64,000 nucleotides of DNA, from assembly GCF_020740795.1 (NCBI RefSeq), contig NC_067283.1, forward strand, positions 45,559,659 through 45,623,658. Direction: 5' to 3'. Each line of letters begins with the position of its first letter. The stretch's first letter is position 1. Origin of the DNA: Apus apus (Eukaryota; Chordata; Aves; Apodiformes; Apodidae). The position numbers and the translations under genes were made by a program. The notes under the pieces are model-generated. The model was not told the DNA's origin. It made no database searches and saw only the letters and a list, made by a program, of their open reading frames with translations. Below, in pieces: positions 8,194 to 23,100 of the stretch.

Positions 8194-11100
8194 CTGCAAA
8201 GAGAAGCCACGCAAATTGTTAGAGCTCGTGCTGATCTTCCAGCATCAAGCAGGCTTCCAGGAGGGTGATCCTGTGACAAGGCAGAAGATACCCAGCCAGC
8301 AGCTCCTTGCTAGTAAGGCCAACATTTGCCAGAAGAAGGAAGGCATCTGACATAACCATTCTGAGGGGCAGCCTTGTACAAATTTGTCTTGTGCAGATTT
8401 ATAGAATAAGCTTTATCTCGTGGCAAGGTGCAACCCAGTGTATTTTAAACATGCTTGTGTCTCCTGACACTCTCAGGTAGGATTCACCTCTCCACATGAC
8501 ATTAATTGCAGTTGTACTGATGTGAAACTGGCCTGCTGAGTCAAGGCCTCTTGCCACTGCACAGAAGCGCAATGAGAGAAGACAACTACTTATTTTAATT
8601 CACACAGCAGAAGTATGTAGGCGCTCTGTGAAGCCCTGCACAGAGATGGTGTTTAAGAGCTGACATCTCTTGGGATTGCTTTATGCAGTCATATCCTTTT
8701 TCCAGCCCCGATGGCACATTCATTTCCCGTGAGCATGAAGGTAACTAACACCACACAGGATCAGTCATCCCCTTAGCATTTCTGAACAATCTGACCTGGA
8801 AATCAGATACACTAATGTGATCTGGAGCCCGAGGCTTCTGAAAAGCAGCAGTGGAACCTTACTAAGTCACCCCATTTCCTTCATTAGCAAATAAACTGCC
8901 AAGTTTAAAAAGGTGTTCATTAACACTTTGCCCATACTTTTATGGCTAGCAAATGAAATTGCAGCTGAGACACTGCTGTAAAAACTTCTTTCCTCAAATT
9001 GGAGTTTTCTCAGCCACTGCTAGAAAGGAACACACAATGCAAGGTTTGAATAGCTCACTTACTACCACTGGAAGGGAAGAGATGTATTTCCACCTTAAAA
9101 ATAATAGTAGTTACCACTATTAAGTGCCCACTCCCTGAGAAAGAAGCTGACCTACCTCACAGTGATAACATTCCACATGGTAATCCTTGTCCATGGACAC
9201 AACCCTGATGGTCTCGTCAGACCCCTGTGAGCATTCAAGCAAGAGAAATTACAAAGGCTTACAGCAGGACCAGACACGTGCACCTGTAGATTCCTGCCTG
9301 AATATCTGAGCTGCTGGCTGGACACCACAAATAAATCCTGCCACCTCCAGTTATTTTTACAGTAAAGCTTCATCGTCGACTGCAGTTATCCTCTAAAATG
9401 TAACACCAGAAATGTTAAATTCTCTCGTTTAACATTCACATCTATCCCAAGTCAGGCGCTAATGATTTGGTAATTTCAATATATCGCATTTCTCAGCATT
9501 TTAAATTGGTTTTGCCCAAGATTCATCTCTTTCAAGTATGAAATAAATTCAGAGAGGCCCTTCATGAGCACCACCTGCATTTATTGACATGAAGGAAAGG
9601 TATCCCAAACATAAAACTAACAGCAGTATAATCCTGAAGGAGATGAAAAAAAACAGCCTGGCTCAACAGAAATAATCAAAGAGTCATAGAATGGGTTGGG
9701 TTGGAAGGGACCTTCAAGATCATTTAGATCCAATCCCCGTGCGTTGGCAGGGACACCTCCCACTAGATCAGAGCCCCATCCAACCTGGCCTTGAACACTC
9801 CCGGGGATGGGGCAGCCAAAACTTCCCCGGGCAACCTGTTCCAGTGTCTCACCATCCTCATTGAGAAGAATTTCCTCCTAATGTCTAAGGGAAAGGAGGG
9901 GAAAGGAAGGGCAAGGAAAAGCATGAAAGGTCAAAGAAGGTCAGGGAAGAGCAATGAAAGGAAAGAAGGGAAAAGGAAAGTTAAGGAAAGGACAAGGAAG
10001 GGACAAGGAAGGGGAAACTAATAGGCTCAATTACACCCATTTCACAGGTGCAGAAGGGACGACTGAAGGGACCTGAGCAGTGCCACCAGGCAACAGGGGT
10101 AGGAAAAGGGACACAAGCAGCAACATCTGACACTTTGGTCTCTCAACAAGCAACACTAATGTTGGGCAGGGGTAACATGCTGAGACAAGTTCTTTGGAAA
10201 GCCAGCCTTGCAAATACTGGGATACAAATCCAGAGTGAGGGTTTGATCCTGAAAATCATTCTGCCTGGATGCACTGAAACAACCTGAAGCAGACTCCCCT
10301 TAAGTTTAGGCCAGGGACATAGGTGCAAGAGTTGATAAACCAGGCAGTGCAGGATTCCTTTACAGCAAACATTAGGCCTGAGAGTGCTGACAGTCTGGTT
10401 ATGTGCTGTTGGACAGTTTCCTTTCTGGCACTTGGCTGGGACCTCCTGAATGATGGAAATGCTGTTATTTTCCAGTGTCAATAAGTACCTATTACAATAA
10501 ACAGGATCCCCCCAGCTGTCAGGTGGGGACTATGCCAGCAGAAACACAAGTTTAAGGTCATCCACTGTTATGGTTAGTCTGAGATTGAGAAGCCTAAAAT
10601 CTACATGGGACTGTTAGTAGGAAACCATGGCACAAACCACAGCCCACAGCACAAAACCTCCTCCTGTGGCCCAGCCTCATCTGCCTGGGGGTACCTATAG
10701 GAAGGGACAGGTCTGTTTCTATACTGAGCAGTACCTCTTAAGCAGGGTGTAGAGTGTCTGTGACTCCATAAGGGGGGGAAGTGTGTCTTTACACCAGGGC
10801 TGCCTACACCACAGGGTGTCTGTCTCTATACTGGGGGGTGGCACCTATCCAGCAAGGTGCTGTCACTGTACTAGGATTACCACCTATTCAGAGGGAGGGG
10901 TCTGCCTCCACACTGGGGACACCCACACTGCAAGCAGGTCTGTCTGTGTATTGGGGGGCAGCTCCATGCAGTGTGGCAGGGTCTGCCTCTATACCAGGGG
11001 TGCTCCCTACGATGGGGTCTGCTTCTAACACCAGGAAGTTCCACTATCAAGCAAAAGAAGGCTCACACCTCAAGGGCAGAGTATGAGCCTAGGTCAAAAA

Positions 11101-14100
11101 GGCTGCACGCCGGAAGAAGAGATTATCTCTCCCCATCCCCGAGGGCATTTGTCTTGACATAGAGTCAAGTGTGAAAGAGAGCAAAGCCTGAGACATGATG
11201 CTCCCTTCCTGAAGGGAATACGAAGTAAAAGGCTCTCACCTCAGAGGGCAGAATGGGAAGTCCACATGCTGCACACTTCGGAGCTAAAACTCTGGAAGAG
11301 CAACGAGAAAGTGAAAGCAAGTTATGGATCAACAGAGAGGCCTGTATGATCTCAGTGAAAAGACAAAAAGCTGCAGCTGCAAATAACCTATCCACTGGAG
11401 AGACTTAAATCTTAATATCATAGATTAATTTTAGGATTAATTTTAAGTAATGCTTGGCACACATTGCTCGGTCAGGCAAAAAGAGATTTTACATTTTACA
11501 GTTAATGCCAGAAAAAAAAATACCAAACATACTAGAATTTTTGGCTGTTATTTGGAAGAGAGAATGTGGAGAATCTGAGCAGGACCATCCTCAGAAAAAG
11601 ACATTAAAAACCACTGGCAGCCTTGCATTGGGGCAAGACATCCCAGAGGAAACACCATAGGACTTGTAAGGTTCCTTAAGGCCTGTTAACATGATACATA
11701 AATAATTAAATGAAATAGCAAGGAAACTTGCTATCATTTCACAACAACAGGGGCATACAGAGGCAATCTTGGTGCTACACAGAACAGTTCCCAGGGCTGC
11801 TTGAGCAACGCTTAACACCCTCCCTGCTCAGAAAATGGAGCAGGGAGCAAAGCGAGCCAAATGGACACTCAAAATATATGCAGCTCTAATACCATAACTA
11901 CCAGCTAAGAGCAGAGTAATTTTATTTTACTAAATTAAATATCATAACTACCAGCAGAGAGCAGAGCTGTTTTATTTTACTAAATGACAAGTGTTGTGGT
12001 TTTTTTAAGTACATTTATTGGTTGTTTAATTTAGAGCTGGATAACAGTTTTACTTTGATTTCTAAAAGCATTCTTTAAAAGTCAAGCTCAGCCCTGCAAC
12101 TACTCTAAAAACAACTCTTGTTGATTTCAACAGCAATTCACAGTCTTACTTTAGAGTAGACTGATTTCTTACATCACTGAACACTTCATGAGAACTATTT
12201 CTCACTATCTCCCCTTTGCAGAAGGGGCAGCTGAAGCCCAGGGGTGGAGTGACTTCCTCAGAGTTACATGGAAAAATCGATGGCAGGGCAAGAGAAGAGT
12301 CATCAGGAATTTCTAGGGTCTAGCCCCATGCTAAAAATTTTACCTTCTAAACCTGTCCCTGTTTTATTAATCCATGCTTCCTAATTAACTGAAAAGCTAA
12401 ATTAGAGGTTTGAGCATCTCTGCTGTATACTTTGTCCTTACTTGTGGTAATCTCTGACACAGTAGATTTTGTTTTCAGAGTCCACAGTGAATGGCACACC
12501 ATCCAGACACTCGTTGCAGACCACACATCGGAAGCAGCCTGGATGATAAGACTTCCCTAAAGCCTGCAGGATCTGCAAAAAACCAAGAGACAGGAAAAAA
12601 ACATGTGATCAGCCAATAAAGGTGAAAACAATAAACACATAGCTTCACATCAGTCAATGCCACAAATTCATCACTGGGGCTGTGTCTTTTTTTGGGGACT
12701 TCACCTGAAAAATGAGTTAACAGGGATGGAAAGGGCAGCTGGAATAAATATATATCACCTGGTTCCAGAGAAATTAATTATTAGTGCAGGTAAGAAAACA
12801 ATTTAGAGTTTCAGTCAAGGTATTTAGCTTTACAAAGGATAGAAATGACAGAATTTAAAGGAAAGGAAATAATTTCTGAAGCCAACAGATTAAGAATACT
12901 TAGTAGGATCACAAGGCAAGACATAGCCAGCCAACAAAAGGAAATACATCTTTATATTCTCCATGAGAGGCTGAAAGAAATACTATTGCTAGATTTTCAT
13001 AATGCCTTAGATATCCAAGAGTTCTGTACTTGCTAGCTTGGCTTTCTGATTAACAGAGACTATGGAAACTGTATTGAACTCAACAGCTGCAATTCACCTG
13101 CCGGCTTTGGAGCAGTAATTTACTACCTGGAATACCACTTCTGAGCAAAAAATTGCTTTTCCAATTTTAATGCTTTCCAGTGTAAGCAGGCATGCAAAGA
13201 TAATCAACGATAAGCATGAGAAAATTTTGGGAGGCATACTGTGAACTAACCGCTCAGAAATTCCTGATTTTTTTGCCTTAGCCACAGGTTACCAGCTAGC
13301 ATGACCACGAATTTGTCTCCCTCTGAATCACCCACAGCTGAATGCTGCCTGCTGCTAGCTGACCCCCTACCTGAGCCACCACTCCCTGCAAATCTTGAGC
13401 TGAAGGTACCTGTTGTAGGCTAATGAGAACCATCTGCTTCAGATGTCCACACATCTACTGAGCAGTTTTCATGGACTTGGACAGATCTGAACTGAGGCCT
13501 GGATCCCACACCCTGGCTCAAAACCTGTTCCCCAAGGTATCCACCCAACATCTTCCAGCACCCACAGAAAGCAGCAACAAGGCAGCAGCTTCATCCTGCT
13601 GCTCAGGAGTACATGGCTTGACTACAGGAAAGACAGGCTCAGCAGAGCTGCACCGGTGCCCCACAGCAAAGGAGCACTGCAGAGCCATGGCACTTATAGG
13701 AAGCATCAACAGGATTATGAATACCCTGTCCAGGGAAGCCTGAAGGGGGATGAAAGAGCTGAAGGCTCTGATTTTTGATTTGCACTGAGAACAGACAGCA
13801 TGGCAGACAGCAGGGTGCCAGCTTCACTTCCAAGCAAAAAAATCAACAAAAGGCTTAGTGGATTTTCTTTCTGCTACCAATCTCACACCAGGCAGATTAC
13901 CAGAAGATAACAGACAGTATTGGATATTAATATATTTTGCTTTTGATGCATTCTTCTAAAAAGCTGTGGGATTTTTTCTCCTATAGCAATTATCACTTAC
14001 CATGTCCATTATCAAATGACCACAAATGAAGCACCTGTCAGCTGACTGCTGGAAACCAGAATACTGCAAGGACAAAAAGAATTGGCTTAAAATTTCACAA

Positions 14101-17100
14101 GGCTAGTCAAGCATAAACAACATCATATTATGGGGTGTTATTTGCTTGGCCTTTTCCTGTACTCCTTACACAAGCTAAACTTTCCAGTGCTTTTTTGAGT
14201 ATATGGAGCTCTGGATGAGTCCCTAGCAGATATTCTATAAAGACATCAGACTTTACTGTTTAGATGAAGGATGAGTCCCTGTAACTTTCAAGTCCTAAAT
14301 TCAAGTTTAATTAAGTATATAAGTAAATACCATAAATGCACATGCAAACAAGGCATTTACTAATAAGACTTACATTCTCATTTGACTGTGAATTTTCATG
14401 CCAGGAACTTACTTGTGTTTATCAAAAATTCATATCACAACATCTGTATATATATACTGGTTTGGAAAGCCAAATTCTTCCTTTAGTTACACCAATATAG
14501 GTTTACTCAGTGGTATCATCCCAGCCCTCTGGTAGCATAATATTCAAGTTCGGCCCGCAGCACCTTTCTTGCTGCTACTGCTAATATCTAATGGTAAGGA
14601 ACTGCCTGTCATGTCCATGACATGAAACTCAGGCACAGCACATCATATGTCTAAGGTTTCTGACCTGTCTGAAAGGTGAAAATGCAAACTGGAAAAATTA
14701 ATTTTAGAGGCATTTAATCAATCTTTCAATTTTCAACATGTGTAGAATATACTGATGAAAACAAAGAAGGTTAATTCACTTTTCTGTCAGAAACACTAGA
14801 CTTACCCAATAAACAGGCAAATATTACTTTTTTCAAGCCTCAGTGAAGGCTTAATCTATGAGGGCTCAAGGGTAGGGGTGTATATGGCTTTTTGGCTTTT
14901 TACCTCCACCAGCTGAGGAGAGAACCATGGGGTTGCTTCATCCTCAGTTACGTTCACACAAAATCCATTGAGAGGAACAGAAAGCTATACACTAAGACAC
15001 CCAAGCACGATCAGTTCACTGGAAAAGGAAATTCACTCATTGATTCTTCTGTAGCCGTTGATCTCACTCCTGTCTCCACAGCACGGCCACAGAGACATGC
15101 TTTGAAGGAACCATCATAAGAGGCCACGGCTTCGACTACAGGCTCTGCAGTGCAAAACCATGGTCTTTCACTTGGCTACTTCCAGCACCACACGTGGATG
15201 GCCACCATGGCCGGGGCTGGCCCTGGGTAAAGGGAGAGCAGAAGGGCCAGGCAGGATGCTGGGCTAGAGCTGTATGGAACGTGGGCAAAGCTGCCAGGCA
15301 GAAAGGCTGAAGCGTGCTAGCACAAGGGTCAGCTGTCTGCTTACCAGGAAATCTTCCTCACAGAACACCTTGCCATTGACAAAATAAAAGGCTTTTCCTC
15401 TCAGCTTTCGACCTGAGGAAAAAACATGGAGAGAAGAGACAGGTCAGCTGACAATGGGGAGAAAATGTGAGCAAAAACTGGCTGCTGGGAAGCGAACAAC
15501 GAGGGCATCTGAGCACGAACGGCACGCAGCTGGGAAGAGCGCCCAACCCCGGCACGGGTCTTCCCAGGCTCCAAGGTGACTAACCCCATCTCTTCCACTG
15601 GCAGTCACTGGTGAATGCCAATCACTGGATCCAAACAGGAGGAGGTAGCTTTGCAATCCTGGACCACCTCCTGGAGATTACAACATGAAATAACCTGGCA
15701 AGAGAGAGTGAGGGTACTTGGATGCACACTGGAAAACACCCCAGGAAATGAGCAAGGAGACAAGAGGGCACGCGGAGGGTGATCCGTACTTGACATTGTT
15801 CCTCAAAATGTCACCTCCCATGCTGTTCCACTAGAAGGTGCCTTCAACCAGCAGCTGCCAGATAAGCCAGGGCAACGCCTGACCAGCTGGTCTGCCTCCA
15901 GCAGAGTGCAACACTGGAGCACTGAGCATGCTTCTCTCTGCTCCTAGCAGCATACTCATTATTGCAGCTGCCAACAAAAAAGTGAAGGCATTTTAAAATA
16001 TATTATTTTCTTTTTTTCAAACCAGATGACAAAGTTTTTCCAAGAAAGGACTCTACACATGGGGAGGATTTATATTTACTGCAGCTCTTCTGCTTATGCC
16101 TCACATTGGCTGTCTGTTTTCAGTTCCACATAACTATGGCAACACATGCTTACGCTGCCACCACTTCTCAATCCCTCGCTTTCTCCCCGAGGAAAAGGGC
16201 TAGTTTTTGTTTGTTTGTAAAAAGCTGCTCCTGCCTCTTTGCAGCCCAGTTTCCCTACTCAACCAGGGGTTTGAAATGCAGCCTAGCACTGGAGCAGCTC
16301 TGCTTGCCCTGCCCTGGTCAAGGAGCCCCAGGTGAGTGTCCCAGGGCAGCACCAAGAGCAGGGGAAGCAACGCTGCCCAGGCACAGCCAGAGCTGGACTG
16401 GCTGCAGGCTGGTTTTGAGGACCTGCCAGGCATTGCTGGAAGGAAATTGGAATCAAAACAGCAGGGCCCAGAAGCCTCCTGCTTAATATGCACATGTAAT
16501 TTAAAAAGTATTATCCGCTGATAGGTGTATCAATGCAGACAATACACGGGACTTGTCTGGAGCTCACCTCTTGGTGCTTTATGACATGCAGCTACCTGGC
16601 AGCCTTCGATGATTAAACACGCTGGCTGCAAAGTACTAAGAAAAGGAGGGAGCAAAGTAAAACCACTTCAATAAATAAAGAGCTTTACTGTCGCCGCGTG
16701 CACCAGAGGGCACTCTCAGGCTGGGAAACAACTCGCACTGCTCCTCAGGAAATGCAGATGCTCCAGCAAAGCTCTGAAGTTTTGCCACATGAATCTATCC
16801 AGACCAACATCGCACCAGTAGCGTGTAGTGCCCTGCCCAGGCTGCAGCCAGCAAGGAGGGCAGAGGACATGCCAGTGTGTTTCTCAAGGAACAAGCCCCA
16901 GTTTGCACATGGAGTAGCTTCATGGTGAAGGTGCAGGCATTGCTTAGCTGTGTGTTTACCAGGCAGTGTAGAAGCCAGAAGCATGCCCTCCCAACATGCT
17001 CATTGTCCCTTGCTCTCCTCTAATCCCTGCTGGGGACAACCACTTTACCTGGAGGCCAGCCCATCCTTGCACCAATGTGGACAGCAAACGGGACACAGAA

Positions 17101-20100
17101 GAAAACCTGATAAACCCAAAAGCGTCTTACTCTGATTCTCTCACCCACCCTGATGCTTTACCAAGCTTGCCAACACCAAGACAGGATTTGGAGCCCAAAA
17201 TAAAAAGTATCTAATCTTGGATGCTTTTGCTTGGTGGTCCCATAACCCCTCCTTTGTGTCTGCTTGCCCACAGGTAATCCCAGAATGTTTGACAGCAGCT
17301 GCAGAGTTCCATTTCCAGAGGAGAGGAAGGAGAGGCATGAGGATAAGCTGGGATTTGCAGCACCTTTGTAAATGGTGGTCCCAAGCGAGTTAACAAGTCT
17401 AATGCAGCCAGGAGTACACCCAAAAGTCTCCCACCGATTTAAATACAGCCTTGGGATTTGGCACTCCTAACAATGAAAAAAAAAACCAACAAAACACAAC
17501 AAAGCCAAAAAAACGTTTAACTTTGACTTTAAATTGTGAGATAGTGCAGGCTCCAGTTCAGTGCAACGGGCAAGTGCCCAAGCGACTTTCCACCTGCAAT
17601 GTCTCTCCTTCAAGACAAGCCGACAGGAGTGAGGAAAAACATATGCACGGAGCCATGCAATGAGGAGACACTTCTTTGGACGATGGCCGGTGCACGAGCA
17701 GCAGCCATCACAGCAGAGGGGATGAGGTTTGGATTGCTGCCACCATGCCATTCTTCCACGGTGACAACAAGCGCATTTACCGGCCATTCTGCACCCAGTG
17801 TATTTTTAACCCTGTGACATTAGCAGGTCAAGATTGATGGCAACAGACCTTCAGAGAAGGTGCCACAGCCGGTGGTGCCCTGTGTCTGGGCTCCTGCTGC
17901 AAGCTCATTCAGCAGAGGGATAAACCCCTTTATAAAGGACTTAAACCTGGCTGTTGGTGTTACATGGGCACATGGAGAAGAGGTGCTGACACCAAAAGCA
18001 CTTTGAGGGAAAGGGCTGTGTGTGTGTCATATAATTACTTTCTTTAGGGAGTAAGTGGTCATTTTGATTACGTTTAGCTCCTCTCCACAACTCTCTTTAA
18101 GCCCCTGGCAGAAGTGTAAATGGAAGTTTGACAAAAACACTAGTAACTAGGTATGCCTGCAGCCACACCAGGAGCAGCACATGCAAACACAGCCCATTTC
18201 TTCCTCTGCTGCTCACAACCTCTCGGGATGGACTTCTCCTCCCACCACCCCTTTGACGTGAGGAAGCATCTCCTCATTGTACACATGGGGAAGAAAGATG
18301 AAGGAAAAGCTCACTTCCCCAAGCTGCACTGGGGACCATCCCAGTGGAGCTGGGAAATGCACGTTCTGGCTGTGGCCACACCAGTGAAACAAACAATGCT
18401 GGGACTGCCCCACAGTGCAGAGCAGGGCAGCAGCAGCTTCTGTCCCTGCACTGAGCTCCCTGCCACGGGACAGCACCTTACATTAAACAAGTCCCTCTCA
18501 AAAGCAATACTTCTGACTGTGTGCCTGCAGAGCCTGGCACAGGTGTTGCTTCAACACAGAGATGCTGTCATAATTTCACCTCAAGGAAGGACTGAGAACT
18601 GAAATGGCATACAAGGAATCACATCTTGATCACTGCCTACTTTAAATATGCCTCACTTCAAACATACATAATGATGACTGCAGAGACTATATCCTTTGAT
18701 AAACCCAGGAGCATTAATGCGTGGCCTGCTGCTTTCAGGATCAATTGCTCTAATGTCTTAAGCTGCTGGCTCCTGACCATATTTCACTTTCACTTCCACT
18801 TCACTCTGAATTTAGCTAGTCTTTCACCTGAAAAAAATCAGACTATTAAACCTCCTTGTCATTTCAATCCTACCATCTTCATTCATTGTTACAAGATCTC
18901 TTGCTCCTCTTCCTGACAGGAGGTTTGAGCCTCATGCTTTTATGTACTGCTCATCCCTAACACAACTGTCTAATCTGTTTAGCTGTGGGAGCTCCAGGAT
19001 GACCTTGAGGTCATTTAAGCACCGATTTCAGAATATTTCAGGCTTAGTCACTGGTGCCTTGGTGCTAAAATAAACACACTTTGCTTAGCAGCTGATAATA
19101 GGCATACCCCCAGGCTGCACTTCCAGGATGCTGCTACTTTTGTCTGCTTTCTCCTTTTGAAGTTCATATAAAGAGGGGTTTGTTTACCTGGGACTTGCAA
19201 CAGCCCAAGGAGATGTTGGAAGAGGCATCAGTTGCCTGCTGGAGAGCCAGACCAAACTTTCTCTTTTGAAGCTGCTTTTCCATTATTTACTAAAAGGACA
19301 ATGAGGTCACACCCATGTTCAAAGACAAGAGATTGCTCTCAATGTATGTAATGGTACAGGGCAGTGACTGGATCCCTGGGTTCAATGGAGATGCATGACC
19401 AGGACCCTCTCCTTGCTGGGGAGGCATCATGGACCTCACTTATCACTTATCTAAGCACCATGGAGCTCCCTGAGGTGTCTGCACAGCAGATGGACAAGAA
19501 TCACTGCAGACTGGCAGCTGTTCCTAGGTCCCTTTCACACTGACAACCCTGGGCCTCTGTCACTACAAAAATCAGTCCTTCTCAGAGCACCACAACTGTA
19601 AGATAAATTTGGATGTGTAATTACTAGTGGCAGGTGAATACAAAAGGATTTCAGTTTCTGGATTGGCTAGATGTAACCTCCTGACACACTAGTGGGACGG
19701 CAGGCTGGAAAGGGTGGCTCTGGCCCAACCTGCAGTCTTTCCCACAGTTTTCATTTTCGTCCACATAGAAGTACAAGGAGGTTTGGATCAAAGAACCTAC
19801 TCTAGTCTGTGCACACCCTGCAGGCAGCACAACAGTTGCAGGCAGAGCCAAGAGACCCCAGCTGCCCCATATCGTAGAGAAGTCCCTGCTGCCCATAGTT
19901 CAGCAGCACGCAAGACCCACTGCTGCCTGGCCAGCACACGTGTTTATGGAGCAGCACAAGTATTTATGGATACTGACTTTGCTGACAGGCAGCACAGTGT
20001 ACTACGAGTGCAGCAGCCTAGGTTGAACATCAGAGAGGTTTAATTTCTGCCATCTGTGCTATTTCTGTTGAACACCACTGAAGCTGGATGCAGCGCCCAG

Positions 20101-23100
20101 TCTGACCCAGAAGTGTCAATATTTCCAATCTGCACTTAAAAGTGGGGCTGCACAAAAGGGTCACTTAGATGCCTGCATATCCTCCTCAGGTAAACTCATA
20201 CTGTGATTAACTGGCAGACACCCCAGATTAGATCAAAGCCCTGGTGAAACCATAGGCAGGATTATAGGATGTCTCTTAGAAAAAACTGTGCTGAGATACA
20301 GCAACTCTGTTCCTATGAAGATGTTCAGTCTCCCTCTCAACTATACAAGCTGTACTGTAAAATTGCAAAAAAATGCCCTCCATGCTCTCATAACATATTT
20401 GAGGTGGTAAAAACAAAGGACAAACAAAACCCTGAGAACACAGTCTGATGCCTGAAAGCAAAAACATGCTCTGGTACATGGATGAAAATGTCAACTGCCT
20501 CTAACAGCAAAGCAACCTCAGATGAAGGCAGAAATGGCTTCTCAGAGGGAAACATTGTGAAACCACAGTAAGCCACACAGCCCCTCCCTCGCTGATGGTG
20601 AACTGTTGCAAGAAGACATTTAAATGCTTTTCTTTTTAGGGAAAACCCCTAGAAGCCTCAAAAGTCAGAGGTAAGACAAAGTCACCCTGGGACAAAGCAG
20701 CATTATGACCTGGGGAGTCCCTGCTGAGGTACTGTTTTCAACTCTGTGTCCTTGGTGAATGCAACTCTACATCAAAATTGGATGACGGAGCATTTATTAA
20801 ATTTCTCTAGGTATGGAAGAGGCTTCAGTGCTCACTGAGCCACTACTCAGAAAATTATTCATAGGTACCATTAAAACATTGTAAGAAACCCCCTAAAATC
20901 GTTACAGCACAATTAATCCTATGCTTGTGCTTAATAAAAAACCCACATACTTTGAATATGACATTATAAAATAAAAAGACCAGCACAACTGGAAATGTAT
21001 TCTGTTGAAGGTTTGAACCTTTTTTCTCACATTGCCCTAATGATTTCAGACTTTCAGTCAGTACTAAAACCCACACAAGTGACTCAAACAGCTAGGAGAT
21101 TGATAAACCCCTGACTGCATCTCCTGTCTGTGAGCTGAACACTTTCCAGTGGGAATTATCTACTGAGGACACCTGGGCCATGCCAAAGTCCCTTCAGCTC
21201 AGACCCCAAAGCATTACCACCCTGAAATCTGGCCAGGAAAGGAACAAGTACTGTCATCCTACTGTGAAAGGTGCCCTGGCATTTCTCATCTATGGCAAGC
21301 ACTTCTTGTGCCAAATAGCAGGGATTTCTCACCAGCAAGCTGAGAGACTGCAGACAAAAAGTCACCAAGAACAAAGCAGCAATTTAGACTGGAGTAGAAA
21401 CACACACTGATGCTTTCCCTGTCTCCCAAACTGTTGGTAAAGCCAGGCACGGCTGATTTTCTTCCGAGGATACTTTTGCTAAAAAAATATTGGTTACTAT
21501 GTGGACTCTTGCATGATAATTTTATTAAAGGGATGCTGAGGAAGGATTACCAGCAGTATTTTACACTCTCCACTTCGAAGATCTGCCTGTCAACCAATAC
21601 AGGAATTTTATACCCAATTACAAGCAGTAAATTCTGCCTTGCTAGAAGACCTGGTAGTTTCTGCATCTGAAGATAACCATACACACACATGCACCACAGG
21701 GAAATTCACTTGGCAAGGCTGCTTGTCCTGCAACCTCAGATTAAGTCGCACTCGCAGAAAAAGGATGACCGAGTTATTTAGCGATACCAATAAAAAACAT
21801 GCCCCTGTTGTTCCAGGGGTTATACCAATACGGGGCAGGCTTATTCAACATCATTATCCCAAAGACATCAAGAGCTGCACTATTTTAAGTAGCCATCCTT
21901 TATAAACACTGCAGCAAAACTAATTAGCCCAAGCGGAGGCCTACGCTTGCAGATACACCGCTTGCAGATGCACTCAATTCCTTAGCTACCTCATTTAGTA
22001 AATGACCCTTGATACCTCGAAACACAACTACATTGTGAAATATTAACAAAACCCCACAGATATTCCCAGAGGGTGGCAAGAAACAGCCAGCTTGTGCTAT
22101 TTCAAACTCCACCACTGGAACAGCAGCCCGTTACCCTTACACAGACATTAACATTAATCTGAGCTTACAAAAAAAAAAAAAAAAAGGAAGTAATGTAGGA
22201 ATGTTGACATGTTGAAGGTGGAATTCTGTTATCCGGCAAACATGCAAGGTTTCCACCTCTTTGTAATAATGAGTCAAAACCTGGTCCTCATTTTGGACCT
22301 TCTGCTGCACTTCAACTTCGAACTCTCCCTTCAAACCACCTTGCAATCAGTTCTTTCTTTCTGACTTCCTTCCTCGCCTACCGATTTCCTCCATAGTCAT
22401 CTCTGACACTTCCCTTGTACTTTTTTAGCTTTCAGATTTCCTCTGAGGACTAAGTGGCTGAAGTAAAAGACCCTTATGCTCTAAATTACACTGGCAGCAG
22501 AGCTAGAAAGGTCTGTTTTCCAGGCAATCTGCTGCTGCCAGATACAAGCCTGGCTGAATCCTAAAGAAAACATCAAAACACCACAGTAGGTTGGAGCAAT
22601 ACTGCCTACTTAAAATGTGTAAGGTCTCCTTACTACCTAAATAATAAGTATCAACATCTGGAAACATCAGCATTTTTCATGTACTGAGGAGGTTAAACAG
22701 GTGATTTAACTTAAAAGGGTTAACGTGTAACGAACCGTTTAGTAACTACAACTGTTTGTCCAACAAACTGAAAAAAAAAACAAAACAAACAAGACGGAAG
22801 CAGACACCTTGAGCTAGCAGGAAATAGCTGTATGAGTTTTGAGGACTTTTTTTTTTTACCTACTTTCATGGCCTTCCTCTAAAGCAAACACAGTATAGTA
22901 CTAAGCCTACAGAAAGAACCCAAAGTTTTTTCAGCTCCCTCTCTGCAAACAAGCTGCCTTGTTTGTGTCTCTGCCCTGTAACAAACAAGAAGATAAATGA
23001 GTCATTTATGCCAAAGTAATCAGTCTAGATCTGTTGTTTTGACCTCTAAGCCAAATTTTCTGTATTACATGCCAATGGCTCAGATAAAACAGTACATTTT

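Larger units (their letters stand above)
9225..11239 (-). other. LIMD1: LIMD1 intron 6
   Basis: The intron is 2015 bp and is the most repeat-dense intron here. It contains the CR1 fragment, the purine tract and the minisatellite. A MIR-like segment may occur at about 10030-10110 (CCCATTTCACAGGTG), at low confidence. Confidence 0.85.
11292..12441 (-). other. LIMD1: LIMD1 intron 5
   Basis: The intron is 1150 bp. It contains the 50-bp tandem duplication and, at about 12215-12345, a stretch resembling the 3' half of an ancient MIR SINE (see the separate entry). Confidence 0.85.

Noticed and set aside
9791-10021. Open frame rich in Lys/Gly/Arg
   Set aside because: It is CR1 fragment plus purine-rich simple repeat.
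10781-11086. Open frame with repeating LSLYWG-like peptides
   Set aside because: The peptide periodicity comes from the intronic minisatellite.
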